Positions 1 to 9,714 are shown, numbered from the stretch's first letter. The stretch is 9,840 bases of DNA from Lentisphaeria bacterium (GCA_007133055.1 SLNM01000222.1:1-9840); one strand, 5' to 3'. Made by a program: numbers and translations. Notes: a model not told the origin generated them from the letters alone.

Positions 1-182
1 ACACTGATATTGGGGACAAAATGACCGTCCATGACATCGATATGTATCACCTCCGCCCCGGCCGCCTCGACCGCGGCTATCTCCTCGCCCAGACGAGCAA
101 AATCGGCGGCCAGGATGGATGGGGCGACGGCAACCCGGCGATGATCGATTCGGCCCAGACGATCCTCAAACTTCTTGCTCAT
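1..182 (-). CDS. rpe: Ribulose-phosphate 3-epimerase, N-terminal part (cut by window edge)
   Basis: Rpe interconverts D-ribulose 5-phosphate and D-xylulose 5-phosphate in the cytoplasmic pentose phosphate pathway (and the Calvin cycle where present). Only the first 60 residues are in the window; the rest lies beyond the left edge. Visible family signatures are [15 protein letters not shown] at residues 20-34 (first beta-strand of the TIM barrel, with the substrate-contacting Ser22) and [12 protein letters not shown] at 47-58. In the latter, His47 and Asp49 match the first two metal ligands of the family, and Asp49 also matches a catalytic acid/base. I chose the ATG at 182 because GGGAG lies 8 nt upstream. 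An in-frame ATG at 215 would add 11 residues but has no good ribosome binding site. Even from 182 the N-terminus is about 13 residues longer than in E. coli Rpe. The gene starts 34 nt after the reductase stop codon, so the two are very probably co-transcribed. Family identity is secure. Confidence 0.95.
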   Translation of the reverse strand, partial: MSKKFEDRLGRIDHRRVAVAPSILAADFARLGEEIAAVEAAGAEVIHIDVMDGHFVPNIS

Positions 183-227
183 TCGACTTGCTCCCTGTAA
201 CCATTGTTTGCTCATATCATTTGCTCA
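175..227 (-). repeat. Degenerate 33-nt tandem repeat at the reductase/rpe junction
   Basis: On the plus strand the heptamer ttgctc(a/c) occurs at 175-181, 188-194, 208-214 and 221-227. The spacings are 13, 20 and 13 nt, so the pair at 175/188 recurs 33 nt later at 208/221. On the coding strand this gives (T/G)GAGCAA four times and two in-frame ATGAGCAA start regions, 11 codons apart (ATG at 182 and at 215). About 15 of the first 20 positions match between the two units, and the rest has diverged. The simplest reading is an old duplication of the rpe translation-initiation region running back into the end of the reductase gene. Chance similarity in a short stretch is not excluded. Confidence 0.4.
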
Positions 228-1272
228 GCGCGGCCACCACCCGGTTCAGGCCGGTTTCATTGTCGACTGTCGGCTCATATCCGAAATCCCGCTTCGCCCT
301 GGCCCAGGAAAAGGAGTGTGATCGTGCCATCACCTCGGCGAGGAACCTGGTCATAGCGGGCTCGCCGAGCCTTGGCAAAAGCCGATGCGTCAGTTCCTCT
401 ATCGCGCCGCGTATGTAGGCCAGACGAAACGGCACCTTGGTTTCGACCGGCTTCACCTTCATGCGTCGCAGAAAATTATTTATCCAATCCCAAAGCAGCA
501 CCGGCTCCCGGTCACTGACGAAATAGGCCTGTCCTCCGAGCGCCGAGTCGGGGGTCAGGCAGTCGGCCGCCAGAAGGTGGGCGCGGGCGGCGTTGTCAAC
601 GAAGGTAAGACTGACTTGATTGGTTCCATCGCCGACACACTTCAGCTTGCCCCGGCGGGCCATTTGCAGCACTCGCGGCAGCAGGTGCGGATCGCCCTCT
701 CCCCAAATCAAGTGTGGCCGCAAGGCGCAGGTGGCCAGCCGCCGCACGGTCGAACCATGCCGCTGATTGATTTCGGCGGCCTGCGGACGTTTGTCCTCGA
801 CCACAAACTCCCAGCCGTTGGCGTCGAGCACCATTTTTTCAGCCACCGATTTGGAGGCTGGATAGGGGGCGTTGAAGCGCTCGGCATAGAGCAGGGATTC
901 CTCTCCGCCGACAATATCCCGGCCATTGAAAACCACACTGAACGAGCTGGTGTAAACCAGTCTGCCCACATGGTTGAGCAGGCATCCCTGAATTACATTG
1001 GCGGTGCCGCGACTGTTTATCGAGTAGTAACTTTCGCCAGGCCCCCAGATCCCGGCCAGGGCGGCGGCGTGATAGACCACCTCGACATTGCGCAAGGCTG
1101 CATTGACCGCCTGGGAATCACGAACATCCCCAACCACGCACTCCACTCCGCGCTTCTCCAGTTGCGGATACGAATTGCGCCCCAAAACCCGGACTCGGTC
1201 GCCGCGCTCAAGCAGCATTCGTACGATACAACCACCAAGAAAACCGCCCCCCCCCGTCACCAGCGCTCGCAT
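217..1272 (-). CDS. Extended SDR NAD(P)-dependent reductase, OleD / 3-beta-HSD-like
   Basis: This 351-residue protein belongs to the extended short-chain dehydrogenase/reductase (NAD-dependent epimerase) superfamily. It has a Rossmann dinucleotide motif TGGGGFLG at residues 6-13 (GxxGxxG), GDVRD at 48-52, the YTSS strand at 107-110 and the catalytic YPASK (YxxxK) at 137-141. The downstream stretches [18 protein letters not shown] (183-200), VGDGTN (213-218) and [12 protein letters not shown] (224-235) are typical of the OleD/NSDHL branch. Members reduce 2-alkyl-3-oxoalkanoates (OleD, olefin synthesis) or act on 3-beta-hydroxysteroids. From memory of OleD sequences, this protein appears to carry about 22 extra charged residues (roughly 154-176) between the YxxxK helix and the next strand. 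There are no membrane segments or signal peptide. No oleA, oleB or oleC lies in the window, so the substrate is unknown. The start at 1272 puts the Rossmann strand at the N-terminus; GGGGA lies about 8 nt upstream. The gene is 84 nt downstream of the DUF1015 gene and directly upstream of rpe. Confidence 0.85.
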   Translation of the reverse strand: MRALVTGGGGFLGGCIVRMLLERGDRVRVLGRNSYPQLEKRGVECVVGDVRDSQAVNAALRNVEVVYHAAALAGIWGPGESYYSINSRGTANVIQGCLLNHVGRLVYTSSFSVVFNGRDIVGGEESLLYAERFNAPYPASKSVAEKMVLDANGWEFVVEDKRPQAAEINQRHGSTVRRLATCALRPHLIWGEGDPHLLPRVLQMARRGKLKCVGDGTNQVSLTFVDNAARAHLLAADCLTPDSALGGQAYFVSDREPVLLWDWINNFLRRMKVKPVETKVPFRLAYIRGAIEELTHRLLPRLGEPAMTRFLAEVMARSHSFSWARAKRDFGYEPTVDNETGLNRVVAALSK

Positions 1273-1321
1273 GATATCATTCCCCAGTCAAAAATTCATT
1301 GTAAAAGTGGGTTTGGCTTCA

Positions 1322-1340
1322 CCTCCCCTCCTCCACACCC
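1322..1340 (-). other. G-rich tract in the DUF1015-reductase spacer
   Basis: The 84-nt spacer between the DUF1015 stop and the reductase start contains a purine tract on the transcribed strand with four or more GG runs (GGGTGTGGAGGAGGGGAGG). It lies 50 to 68 nt before the reductase ATG. It could fold as a two-tier G-quadruplex in RNA or act as a standby ribosome site, but neither is shown. I see no hairpin terminator in this spacer, which favours read-through from the DUF1015 gene into the reductase gene. Confidence 0.25.
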
Positions 1341-1356
1341 TGCACACACAACAGGC

Positions 1357-2589
1357 CTACAGCTCGTGGACGAGCAGGCCATCGCGCAGTTTCGGTTCGA
1401 ACCAGGTGGACTTGGGAGGCATCACCGAACCGGTGTCGGCAATCCCCATCAATTGCTCGACCGTAGTGGGATAAAGCGAAAAAGCCACGTCCGCCCGGCC
1501 ACTGTCAACGCGTCGCACCAGTTCCCCGACGCTGTCAATACCGCCGATGAAATCGATTCTGCGGTCGGTTCTTGGGTTGTCAACCGCCAGCAGAGGCGAG
1601 AGAATGAAGTCCTGCAATATTGAAACATCCAGCCTGTCCACCGAGGCGGAGGACAACTTCTCAGGGTGTCTCAGGGTAAGTTCAAACCATGAACCATCGA
1701 GGTAGCAGCGCAACTTACCCGGCGATCGAGGCTGCGGAGTTTCGACCAGCTCCACCTTGAAGTTATCGGTCAACGCCCCGAGCAGACTTTCCGGGGTGTA
1801 ACCTCCCAGTCCCCGAACCACGCGGTTGTAGGGAAGAACCCGCAGTTGTCCGGCGGGAAAGATGACGACCGGGAAGAAATTGTATGCCTCGCGGCCATGG
1901 TGCCCGGGGTTTTCAGCCCGCAGAGACTCTCTGACCCGGGCGGCGGCGGCGGCCCGATGGTGGCCGTCGGCGATGTACAGCGCGGGCTGCTCGCCGATTA
2001 CCTGTATCATCTGCGATTGCAGGGCGGAAGGCAGCCGCCACAGCGTATGGCGAATGTTGTCGGCGGCGGTGAAGTCGAACATAGGTTCATGGCTCATGCC
2101 CTCGGCAAGCAGGCTTTTCAAACGTTTTCCTCCCGGACAGGCCAGAAATACCAGCCCCGTCTGAGCCCGCAAGGCAAGCATGTGCCGGGTTCGGTCATCC
2201 TCCTTGTCCGGACGAGTCTTCTCATGCTTGCGCACCAGATTATTTTCATAGTCGTCCACCCGGCAGAGAGCGGCCAGTCCGGTTTGCCGATGTCCGTCCA
2301 TCAGCAGCGAATACAAATAGAGGGCGGGTTCGCTGTTCCGGACGAGGATGCGCTGTTCTTTCATCTGCCGATAGTTGTCGGCGGCTCTTTGATAGACCGT
2401 TTCGCTGACCGGATCGGTATCTGGCGGCAGATCGACTTCCGCCCGCAGGACTCGTAAAAAGGACAGTGGATTGTCCGCCACGATGGTGCGGGCCTGCTCG
2501 GCGGAAACCACGTCATAAGGCAAGCTGGCCACCGACGCCGCCACCGACGGGGCTGGAGAAACCGCTTGAAATGGGTGGACTTCGACCAT
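1357..2589 (-). CDS. DUF1015 family protein (function unknown; possible ParB-fold small-molecule kinase)
   Basis: This 410-residue soluble protein has the hallmarks of the DUF1015 family. These are the N-terminal HPFQAV (5-10) and LPYDVVS (23-29), the central RKHEKTRPDKEDDRTRH (120-136), ADGHHRAAAA (207-216) and the C-terminal MPPKSTWFEPKL (390-401). The length is usual for the family. The (A/V)DGHHR element and the C-terminal PPKsT signature also occur in the ADP-dependent free serine kinase SerK of Thermococcus, a ParB-like fold enzyme. I therefore infer a possible phosphotransferase acting on a small metabolite, with Asp208, His210, His211 and Glu123 as candidate active-site residues. This is inference, not established for the family. 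The start at 2589 has AGGGA 6 nt upstream. The gene follows pnp after 62 nt and precedes the SDR reductase, so it is probably part of the same transcript. There is no signal peptide or membrane segment. The family assignment is firm; the function is not. Confidence 0.9.
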   Translation of the reverse strand: MVEVHPFQAVSPAPSVAASVASLPYDVVSAEQARTIVADNPLSFLRVLRAEVDLPPDTDPVSETVYQRAADNYRQMKEQRILVRNSEPALYLYSLLMDGHRQTGLAALCRVDDYENNLVRKHEKTRPDKEDDRTRHMLALRAQTGLVFLACPGGKRLKSLLAEGMSHEPMFDFTAADNIRHTLWRLPSALQSQMIQVIGEQPALYIADGHHRAAAAARVRESLRAENPGHHGREAYNFFPVVIFPAGQLRVLPYNRVVRGLGGYTPESLLGALTDNFKVELVETPQPRSPGKLRCYLDGSWFELTLRHPEKLSSASVDRLDVSILQDFILSPLLAVDNPRTDRRIDFIGGIDSVGELVRRVDSGRADVAFSLYPTTVEQLMGIADTGSVMPPKSTWFEPKLRDGLLVHEL

Positions 2590-2651
2590 ATAAAATCCCT
2601 GTCAGCGAGGGCGCAGCCCCCCTCTGCCAAATTCAGAAAGATTGATATGTT

Positions 2652-4766
2652 CTACATCTCCTCCAAGGCCGCCTTGCGGCTCAGGCGCACCCGGCCGCGA
2701 TCATGGTCGATGTCGATCACCTTGACGCTGACATAGTCGCCGGTCTTGCAGATGTCCTCGACCTGCTCGACTCTGTAGTCCGCCATCTCGGAAATGTGCA
2801 GCAACCCCTCGAGGCCGGGAAGAATCTCGACAAAGGCACCAAACTCCTTGACCGACTTAACCAGGCCACGGTAAATCTTGCCAACCTCGGCTTCCGCCGT
2901 GACTTTCTCCACTTCCTGCCGGGCCAGGTCCAAGGCATCGCCGCTGGAGGCGAATATTTTGACCGTGCCATCGTCTTCAATGTCGATTTGCGCGCCGCTC
3001 AGTTCGCAAATGGCGCGGATGTTCTTGCCGCCGGGGCCAATCAAGCCGCCTATTTTTTCCGGGTTGATTTTGATGGCGACAATACGGGGGGCGTAGCGAC
3101 TGATTTCGGAGCGCGGCTCGGCAATGCAGGCGTCCATGACATCGTGAATCTGCCGCCGAGCCTCGCGACTCTTGAGCATGGCCTGATAAACCCCCTCCAG
3201 GTCAAGCCCGCCAATCTTAAGGTCGAGCTGGAAACCGGTGATGCCGTCGCGCGTGCCTGCCAGCTTGAAATCCATGTCGCCATAGTGGTCTTCCGAACCG
3301 AGTATATCAGTTAGGAAAACCCGCTTCCCCTGTTCATCCTGAACCATGCCAATGGAAATTCCGGCCACCGCCTTCTTGATTGGCACACCGGCATCCATCA
3401 AAGCCAGACTGGTACCGCAGACACTGGCCATCGACGAGGAGCCATTGGAGCCAAGGATGTCGGAGACACAGCGAACCGTGTAGGGATATTCGGCCGGCAG
3501 CATCCCGGCCAAGGATCTCTCGGCCAGGGCGCCATGGCCGATTTCACGGCGGTTGACCCCCATGATCCGTCCACATTCGCCGACGCTGAAGGGGGGGAAA
3601 TTGTAGTGCAGGATAAACCGTTTCCTGCCTGCGCCCGCTCCCTCGCTGCCGGTGATGATGTCATATCCCTGGGCATCGCTCTCCGACCCCAGGGTGATGG
3701 TTACCATGGACTGCGTCTCACCACGGGAGAACAGGGCGCTGCCATGCGGTCTCGGCAGCACCCCGACCTCGCACTCGATGGAGCGAAGTTCGTCGAGCCC
3801 GCGTCCGTCCGAGCGCTCGTGGCGCTCGAGAATCAGACGACGCACGGTTTTTTCGGAAGCCTCGGCAAAAGCGGCTGCAAATGGCGGCTCGACTCCGCCG
3901 TCGTCGGCGGGAAAACGATCCGACAATGCCGCAATCATCTCCTCGCGCACCTCGTTCAACTGCTGCATGCGTTCCTGTTTGCCGACAATCAGGCAGGCTT
4001 TCTCGATTTTTCCCTGACAGTATTCCTCGACCGCCCTCTGCAAGTCCTCCGGAACCAGGCGCAGATTCGCCTGCCGCTTAGCTTTGCCCGCCCTCTGGGC
4101 AAACTCTTTCAGAGCCCGGCACTGGACCGATACCACCTGGTCGGCAAAGGCCATGGCGTCGCGCAAATCCTCCTCGCTGATTTCATCGGCGCTGCCCTCG
4201 ATCATCATCGCGCAGCCCTCACGGCCAGCGTACACCAGGTCGATATCGCTCCGCTTCATCTCCGAATGGGTCGGGTTGGCGATAAATTGTCCGTCCACCC
4301 GTCCGATTCGGACAGCGCCGATCGGACCGTCAAAGGGGATGTCGGAAACGGTCAGCGCGGCCGAGGCGCCAAGCATCGACAGCACATCCGCCTCGTTTTC
4401 ACCGTCGGCGCTAAGCAGACTGCCCATAATTTGAACCTCGTCGAAGAACCCCTTGGGGAAAAGCGGGCGCAGCGGGCGGTCGGTCATGCGCATGGTCAGC
4501 ACTTCCTTCTCCGAAGGCCTGCCCTCTCGCTTGATAAAACCGCCGGGAAAAATGCCGGCGGCACTGAATTTCTCACGGTAATCCACCTGAAGCGGGAAGA
4601 AGTCAATGCCCGGACGAGGATCGCCGGAGCAGGCGGTGCTTAAAACCACCGCCTCTCCCTGTTGCACGGTAACCGCGCCGGCAGCCTGTTTGGCCACCCG
4701 GCCAGTCTCAATCACGATCTCGCGCCCAGGAGCCAGTTCAATCCTAATGTTCTCTATCTTTGTCAT
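2652..4766 (-). CDS. pnp: Polyribonucleotide nucleotidyltransferase (PNPase)
   Basis: PNPase degrades RNA 3' to 5' by phosphorolysis, releasing nucleoside diphosphates. It works as a homotrimer in the cytoplasm and often belongs to the RNA degradosome. The 704 residues show the full domain order. The first RNase PH domain (about 10-145) includes GGFIKREGRPSEKE, the RNA-binding loop that reads FFRR in E. coli. An all-alpha linker (about 150-300) follows, then the second RNase PH domain (about 320-545) with SNGSSSMASVCG (440-451) for phosphate binding. SEDHYGDMDF (491-500) has Asp493 and Asp499 at the positions of the E. coli catalytic aspartates 486 and 492. A KH domain (about 557-615, IGPGGK at 576-581) and an S1 domain (about 625-697) complete it. 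The protein ends just after S1, without the tail of E. coli PNPase. The ATG at 4766 has AAGGA upstream and the usual N-terminus; an extension to 4805 has neither. The enzyme looks intact. It follows rpsO after a structured 336-nt spacer, where autoregulation is likely. Confidence 0.97.
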   Translation of the reverse strand: MTKIENIRIELAPGREIVIETGRVAKQAAGAVTVQQGEAVVLSTACSGDPRPGIDFFPLQVDYREKFSAAGIFPGGFIKREGRPSEKEVLTMRMTDRPLRPLFPKGFFDEVQIMGSLLSADGENEADVLSMLGASAALTVSDIPFDGPIGAVRIGRVDGQFIANPTHSEMKRSDIDLVYAGREGCAMMIEGSADEISEEDLRDAMAFADQVVSVQCRALKEFAQRAGKAKRQANLRLVPEDLQRAVEEYCQGKIEKACLIVGKQERMQQLNEVREEMIAALSDRFPADDGGVEPPFAAAFAEASEKTVRRLILERHERSDGRGLDELRSIECEVGVLPRPHGSALFSRGETQSMVTITLGSESDAQGYDIITGSEGAGAGRKRFILHYNFPPFSVGECGRIMGVNRREIGHGALAERSLAGMLPAEYPYTVRCVSDILGSNGSSSMASVCGTSLALMDAGVPIKKAVAGISIGMVQDEQGKRVFLTDILGSEDHYGDMDFKLAGTRDGITGFQLDLKIGGLDLEGVYQAMLKSREARRQIHDVMDACIAEPRSEISRYAPRIVAIKINPEKIGGLIGPGGKNIRAICELSGAQIDIEDDGTVKIFASSGDALDLARQEVEKVTAEAEVGKIYRGLVKSVKEFGAFVEILPGLEGLLHISEMADYRVEQVEDICKTGDYVSVKVIDIDHDRGRVRLSRKAALEEM

Positions 4767-4853
4767 TGTCAGTATTTCCTTATGATGAATGATGGCGAAA
4801 ACCAAGGTTCAATCGCCCGGCGACTGACCATATCCTAGTTTTCTCTATGTGTC

Positions 4854-4944
4854 AGAAAAAGAAGCGGAATTGTCGGCAAGAATGCGAAATTGCGGTATAA
4901 AATTCTGAACTCCCATTCAGAAGCTTATACCGACCGAATTCCGC
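4854..4944 (-). terminator. rpsO-pnp spacer hairpin with U-rich tail (terminator or attenuator)
   Basis: The 336-nt stretch 4767-5102 holds no credible gene but has clear RNA structure. Within this element an outer 8-bp stem (gcggaatt at 4864-4871 with aattccgc at 4937-4944) encloses a long hairpin. The inner arms are 4893-4909 and 4916-4932: 17 nt each, 15 paired, two central mismatches, loop of 6 nt. On the transcript the outer stem is followed at once by CUUCUUUUUCU (4854-4864), as in an intrinsic terminator. Positions 4872-4876 (gtcgg) can pair with 4930-4934 (ccgac) instead, overlapping the inner stem, so two exclusive folds are possible. In E. coli this same spacer holds the rpsO terminator and the RNase III-cut leader hairpin through which PNPase represses itself. 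An equivalent role is inferred from position and shape only. Confidence 0.55.
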
Positions 4945-4955
4945 ACCCTCCCCGG

Positions 4956-4986
4956 CTCCGAACCGTTCGCTTGTTTTTCGTCGGAG
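4956..4986 (-). promoter_or_regulatory. Second stem-loop in the pnp leader
   Basis: ctccga (4956-4961) is complementary to tcggag (4981-4986), giving a 6-bp stem with a 19-nt loop directly upstream (transcript sense) of the terminator-like hairpin. Alone it is weak. It is listed because it is one of three consecutive structures in the rpsO-pnp spacer and could compete with or stack on its neighbours. Confidence 0.3.
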
Positions 4987-5009
4987 GTTCCCGTGCCAAC
5001 CGCACCATG

Positions 5010-5043
5010 AACTCGCGGCTGACCGCCGTTTCCATACCGAGTT
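5010..5043 (-). promoter_or_regulatory. First stem-loop in the pnp leader
   Basis: Two nested stems occur about 60 nt after the rpsO stop codon. aactcg (5010-5015) pairs with cgagtt (5038-5043), and cggc (5016-5019) pairs with gccg (5025-5028) across a 5-nt loop. The strand 5029-5037 remains as a 9-nt bulge. The ten pairs are GC-rich and plausible in RNA. The structure could protect the rpsO 3' end or serve as a processing site. No U-run follows it, so it is not itself a terminator. Confidence 0.35.
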
Positions 5044-5102
5044 GCCCGACAGCAAAGCCAAAGCTGCGCCGCAATAGCAGTTCGGCCAGGCCCGCTGCCC
5101 TG

Positions 5103-5366
5103 TCAACTCCTGATTTTCAGTTCGCGCACCAGCGCCTGGTACCGGTCATTGTCGTTTTCGGCCAAATATTTGAGCAGCTTGCGCCGACGATTGACCATGG
5201 CAATCAAACCACGCCGGGTGGCATGGTCTTTCTTGTGCTCCCGCAAATGCTCCGTCAGCTCCGTAATACGAGCGGTCAAAACCGCCACCTGCACTTCGGG
5301 AGAACCAACATCACCCTCCTGGCGGGCAAATTTTTTGATGATCTTCTGTTTCTGCGCTTTTTCCAT
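5103..5366 (-). CDS. rpsO: Small ribosomal subunit protein S15
   Basis: S15 binds the central domain of 16S rRNA early in assembly of the 30S platform and contributes to an intersubunit bridge. The 87-residue product is close to the usual 89. It has the family signatures [15 protein letters not shown] (17-31), [11 protein letters not shown] (44-54) and [10 protein letters not shown] (59-68), arranged as a four-helix protein rich in basic residues. The ATG at 5366 gives a standard S15 N-terminus ([10 protein letters not shown]). Upstream in-frame codons, such as the ATG at 5405, would add residues not seen in the family and lack a ribosome site. The ribosome binding site for 5366 is itself poor: GGGG only 4 nt away, within a small GAAC/GUUC complementarity. 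That would suit translational self-repression by S15, as known in several bacteria. It is the first gene of the conserved rpsO-pnp pair. Confidence 0.97.
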   Translation of the reverse strand: MEKAQKQKIIKKFARQEGDVGSPEVQVAVLTARITELTEHLREHKKDHATRRGLIAMVNRRRKLLKYLAENDNDRYQALVRELKIRS

Positions 5367-5466
5367 AGAACCCCGACGTTCCCTAGTTATTGTTTCTTTT
5401 TCCATCACCGCGGCAAAGCATTGAACGGTCTCTAAAAAAAGGTCAATTGCCCGACGACATCGATAA

Positions 5467-5497
5467 TGTATCACTGCTGATCGGCTTTGCCAGTCAA
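5467..5497 (-). promoter_or_regulatory. Weak candidate promoter for rpsO
   Basis: In the 171-nt spacer between the lipoprotein gene and rpsO, TTGACT (5497-5492 on the minus strand) resembles a -35 box. GATACA (5472-5467) is a poor -10 box at a 19-nt spacing. The transcript would have a leader of about 95 nt before the rpsO ATG, long enough for an S15 control site. The fit to sigma-70 consensus is mediocre, so treat this as a location to test. A U-run (CCTTTTTTTAG on the minus strand) lies downstream of it but has no convincing stem. Confidence 0.2.
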
Positions 5498-5537
5498 CAA
5501 CAAGTTATTCCATGCCTTCTCGGATTCGCGGCCAATG

Positions 5538-6440
5538 CTACTCACCGGTGCCGAGGCGGCCTGCCACTTCGACCAGGTCCAGCATCGCATTGATTTCAGC
5601 GAACACCTTCGGCCAGTCCTCGGGTTGCATGCGGTTTTCGACTGTAGCCCGGAAGGCATGTTGCAGCTCGGCGGCGGCTTGAACCGCGTTATCGACCGCG
5701 GCCATGCTGATATAGGATGAGAGGACTTCGCGTCGGCGCCGCTGCCAGTTGGCGGGAAGTCGCCCGTCTTCCACGTATGGCCTGGCCACCTCGCGATATG
5801 CCTGGGCATCAGCCAGCACCTGCAAATCGTTCTGCAGGTCGGCGGCCAGAGTTGCAAGCACAGCTCGCTGCATTTCCAGCTCATGCTCGATCAAAGCGGC
5901 ATTCGCCCGCAGCTCCCGAGCCAGTCCCCGCCTTAGAAAGCCGGACACCACCAGAGGGCGGGCCTGATCAAGCAGCTCCTCCGTCAGCCGGCCCTCCAAG
6001 GCTCTGTCGCTCAACTGCGGATGCAATTCGCGGAGGGCGGCAATGATTATTGCGCTTTCACGGGCGATTTCCGTCGGAGTTGCAGGGTCGGCCATCCGAG
6101 CCAGGAGGGTGAAATATCGATCCAAAAGCAAGGCGTGCTGGCGCAGTGCCTGCAGAGTTTGCAGTATTTCCCGCAAAGCCTCGGTGCGCTGCCGATAAAT
6201 TTCCCGCCGTTCATCCACCGTGAACAAATCACGATCCTTAAGCAGCAGTTCGCTGTCGGCGTCAATCGCCACATGCCCCGCCTCCTCGCTCAGAACCACG
6301 ATTGCGCGACCATAGCCGCGGCCCGCTTCGGCAAAGGTGCGAAAGTGATCAACCCGGTAATTGGCGCAGCCCGCCCCGGCAACCAGCAGAACTGCGACCA
6401 GCACTGGCATCAAAATTACATCTTTTCGTTTGCCGCTCAT
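5538..6440 (-). CDS. Predicted lipoprotein of unknown function, largely alpha-helical
   Basis: I do not recognise a family for this 300-residue protein. It starts with a lipoprotein signal: basic n-region MSGKRK, hydrophobic stretch VILMPVLVAVLLV (8-20), then AGAGC with Cys25 as the probable lipidated residue. Gly at -3 is allowed but less usual than Leu. The mature part has no further membrane segment. It is rich in Leu, Ala, Arg and Glu in helical periodicity (for example 76-115, 150-215 and 246-265), suggesting a helical bundle or coiled coil in the periplasm. Only one Cys (Cys25) is present and no catalytic motif stands out. The start at 6440 has AGGAG 9 nt upstream; starting at 6500 would bury the signal peptide behind 20 extra residues. 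The gene lies 69 nt after lacZ and 171 nt before rpsO. A TATAGT element (minus strand 6486-6481) could be a -10 box but has no matching -35. Base composition resembles the neighbours, so there is no sign of recent transfer. Confidence 0.8.
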   Translation of the reverse strand: MSGKRKDVILMPVLVAVLLVAGAGCANYRVDHFRTFAEAGRGYGRAIVVLSEEAGHVAIDADSELLLKDRDLFTVDERREIYRQRTEALREILQTLQALRQHALLLDRYFTLLARMADPATPTEIARESAIIIAALRELHPQLSDRALEGRLTEELLDQARPLVVSGFLRRGLARELRANAALIEHELEMQRAVLATLAADLQNDLQVLADAQAYREVARPYVEDGRLPANWQRRRREVLSSYISMAAVDNAVQAAAELQHAFRATVENRMQPEDWPKVFAEINAMLDLVEVAGRLGTGE

Positions 6441-6509
6441 CCTTTTTATCTCCTGTAAATACAGAGTTCGGCCATGCGTCACTATATACAGGCTCGCCAA
6501 TGATTCAGG

Positions 6510-9683
<3,174 letters not shown>

Positions 9684-9698
9684 TCAATCCATTCACAG

Positions 9699-9714
9699 CC
9701 GTCCCATGGGATGG
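9699..9714. promoter_or_regulatory. Imperfect palindrome upstream of lacZ (possible operator)
   Basis: The 16-bp sequence ccgtcccatgggatgg has perfect core symmetry (cccatggg, 9703-9710) and one mismatched position in the flanks. It lies 40 to 55 bp before the lacZ ATG. The absence of a loop makes an RNA hairpin unlikely, so a dimeric DNA-binding repressor or activator site is the more natural reading. No regulator is encoded in the window, so the ligand and protein are unknown. Confidence 0.25.

Noticed and set aside
385..1623. Plus-strand open frame of 412 codons spanning the reductase gene, the spacer and part of the DUF1015 gene
   Set aside because: It lies antisense to two genes with clear family motifs, its translation resembles no known protein, and long antisense frames are expected in GC-rich coding DNA.
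2590..2651. Possible terminator between pnp and the DUF1015 gene
   Set aside because: Only a 5-bp GAGGG/CCCTC stem can be drawn, with no U-run after it and a good DUF1015 ribosome site immediately downstream. Read-through is more likely.
3534..4643. Plus-strand open frame of 369 codons antisense to pnp
   Set aside because: It is the opposite strand of a fully conserved PNPase sequence, with no recognisable domain and no ribosome site that I can defend.
4764..4805. Upstream start for pnp adding 13 residues
   Set aside because: The ATG at 4766 has a well-placed AAGGA and gives the usual PNPase N-terminus. The extension reads through that ribosome site and has none of its own.
4852..5106. 84-codon minus-strand frame filling most of the rpsO-pnp spacer, with a TTG start overlapping the rpsO stop
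   Set aside because: The start is TTG with no properly spaced ribosome site, the product has no family resemblance, and the frame runs through the terminator-like hairpin. RNA structure explains the region better.
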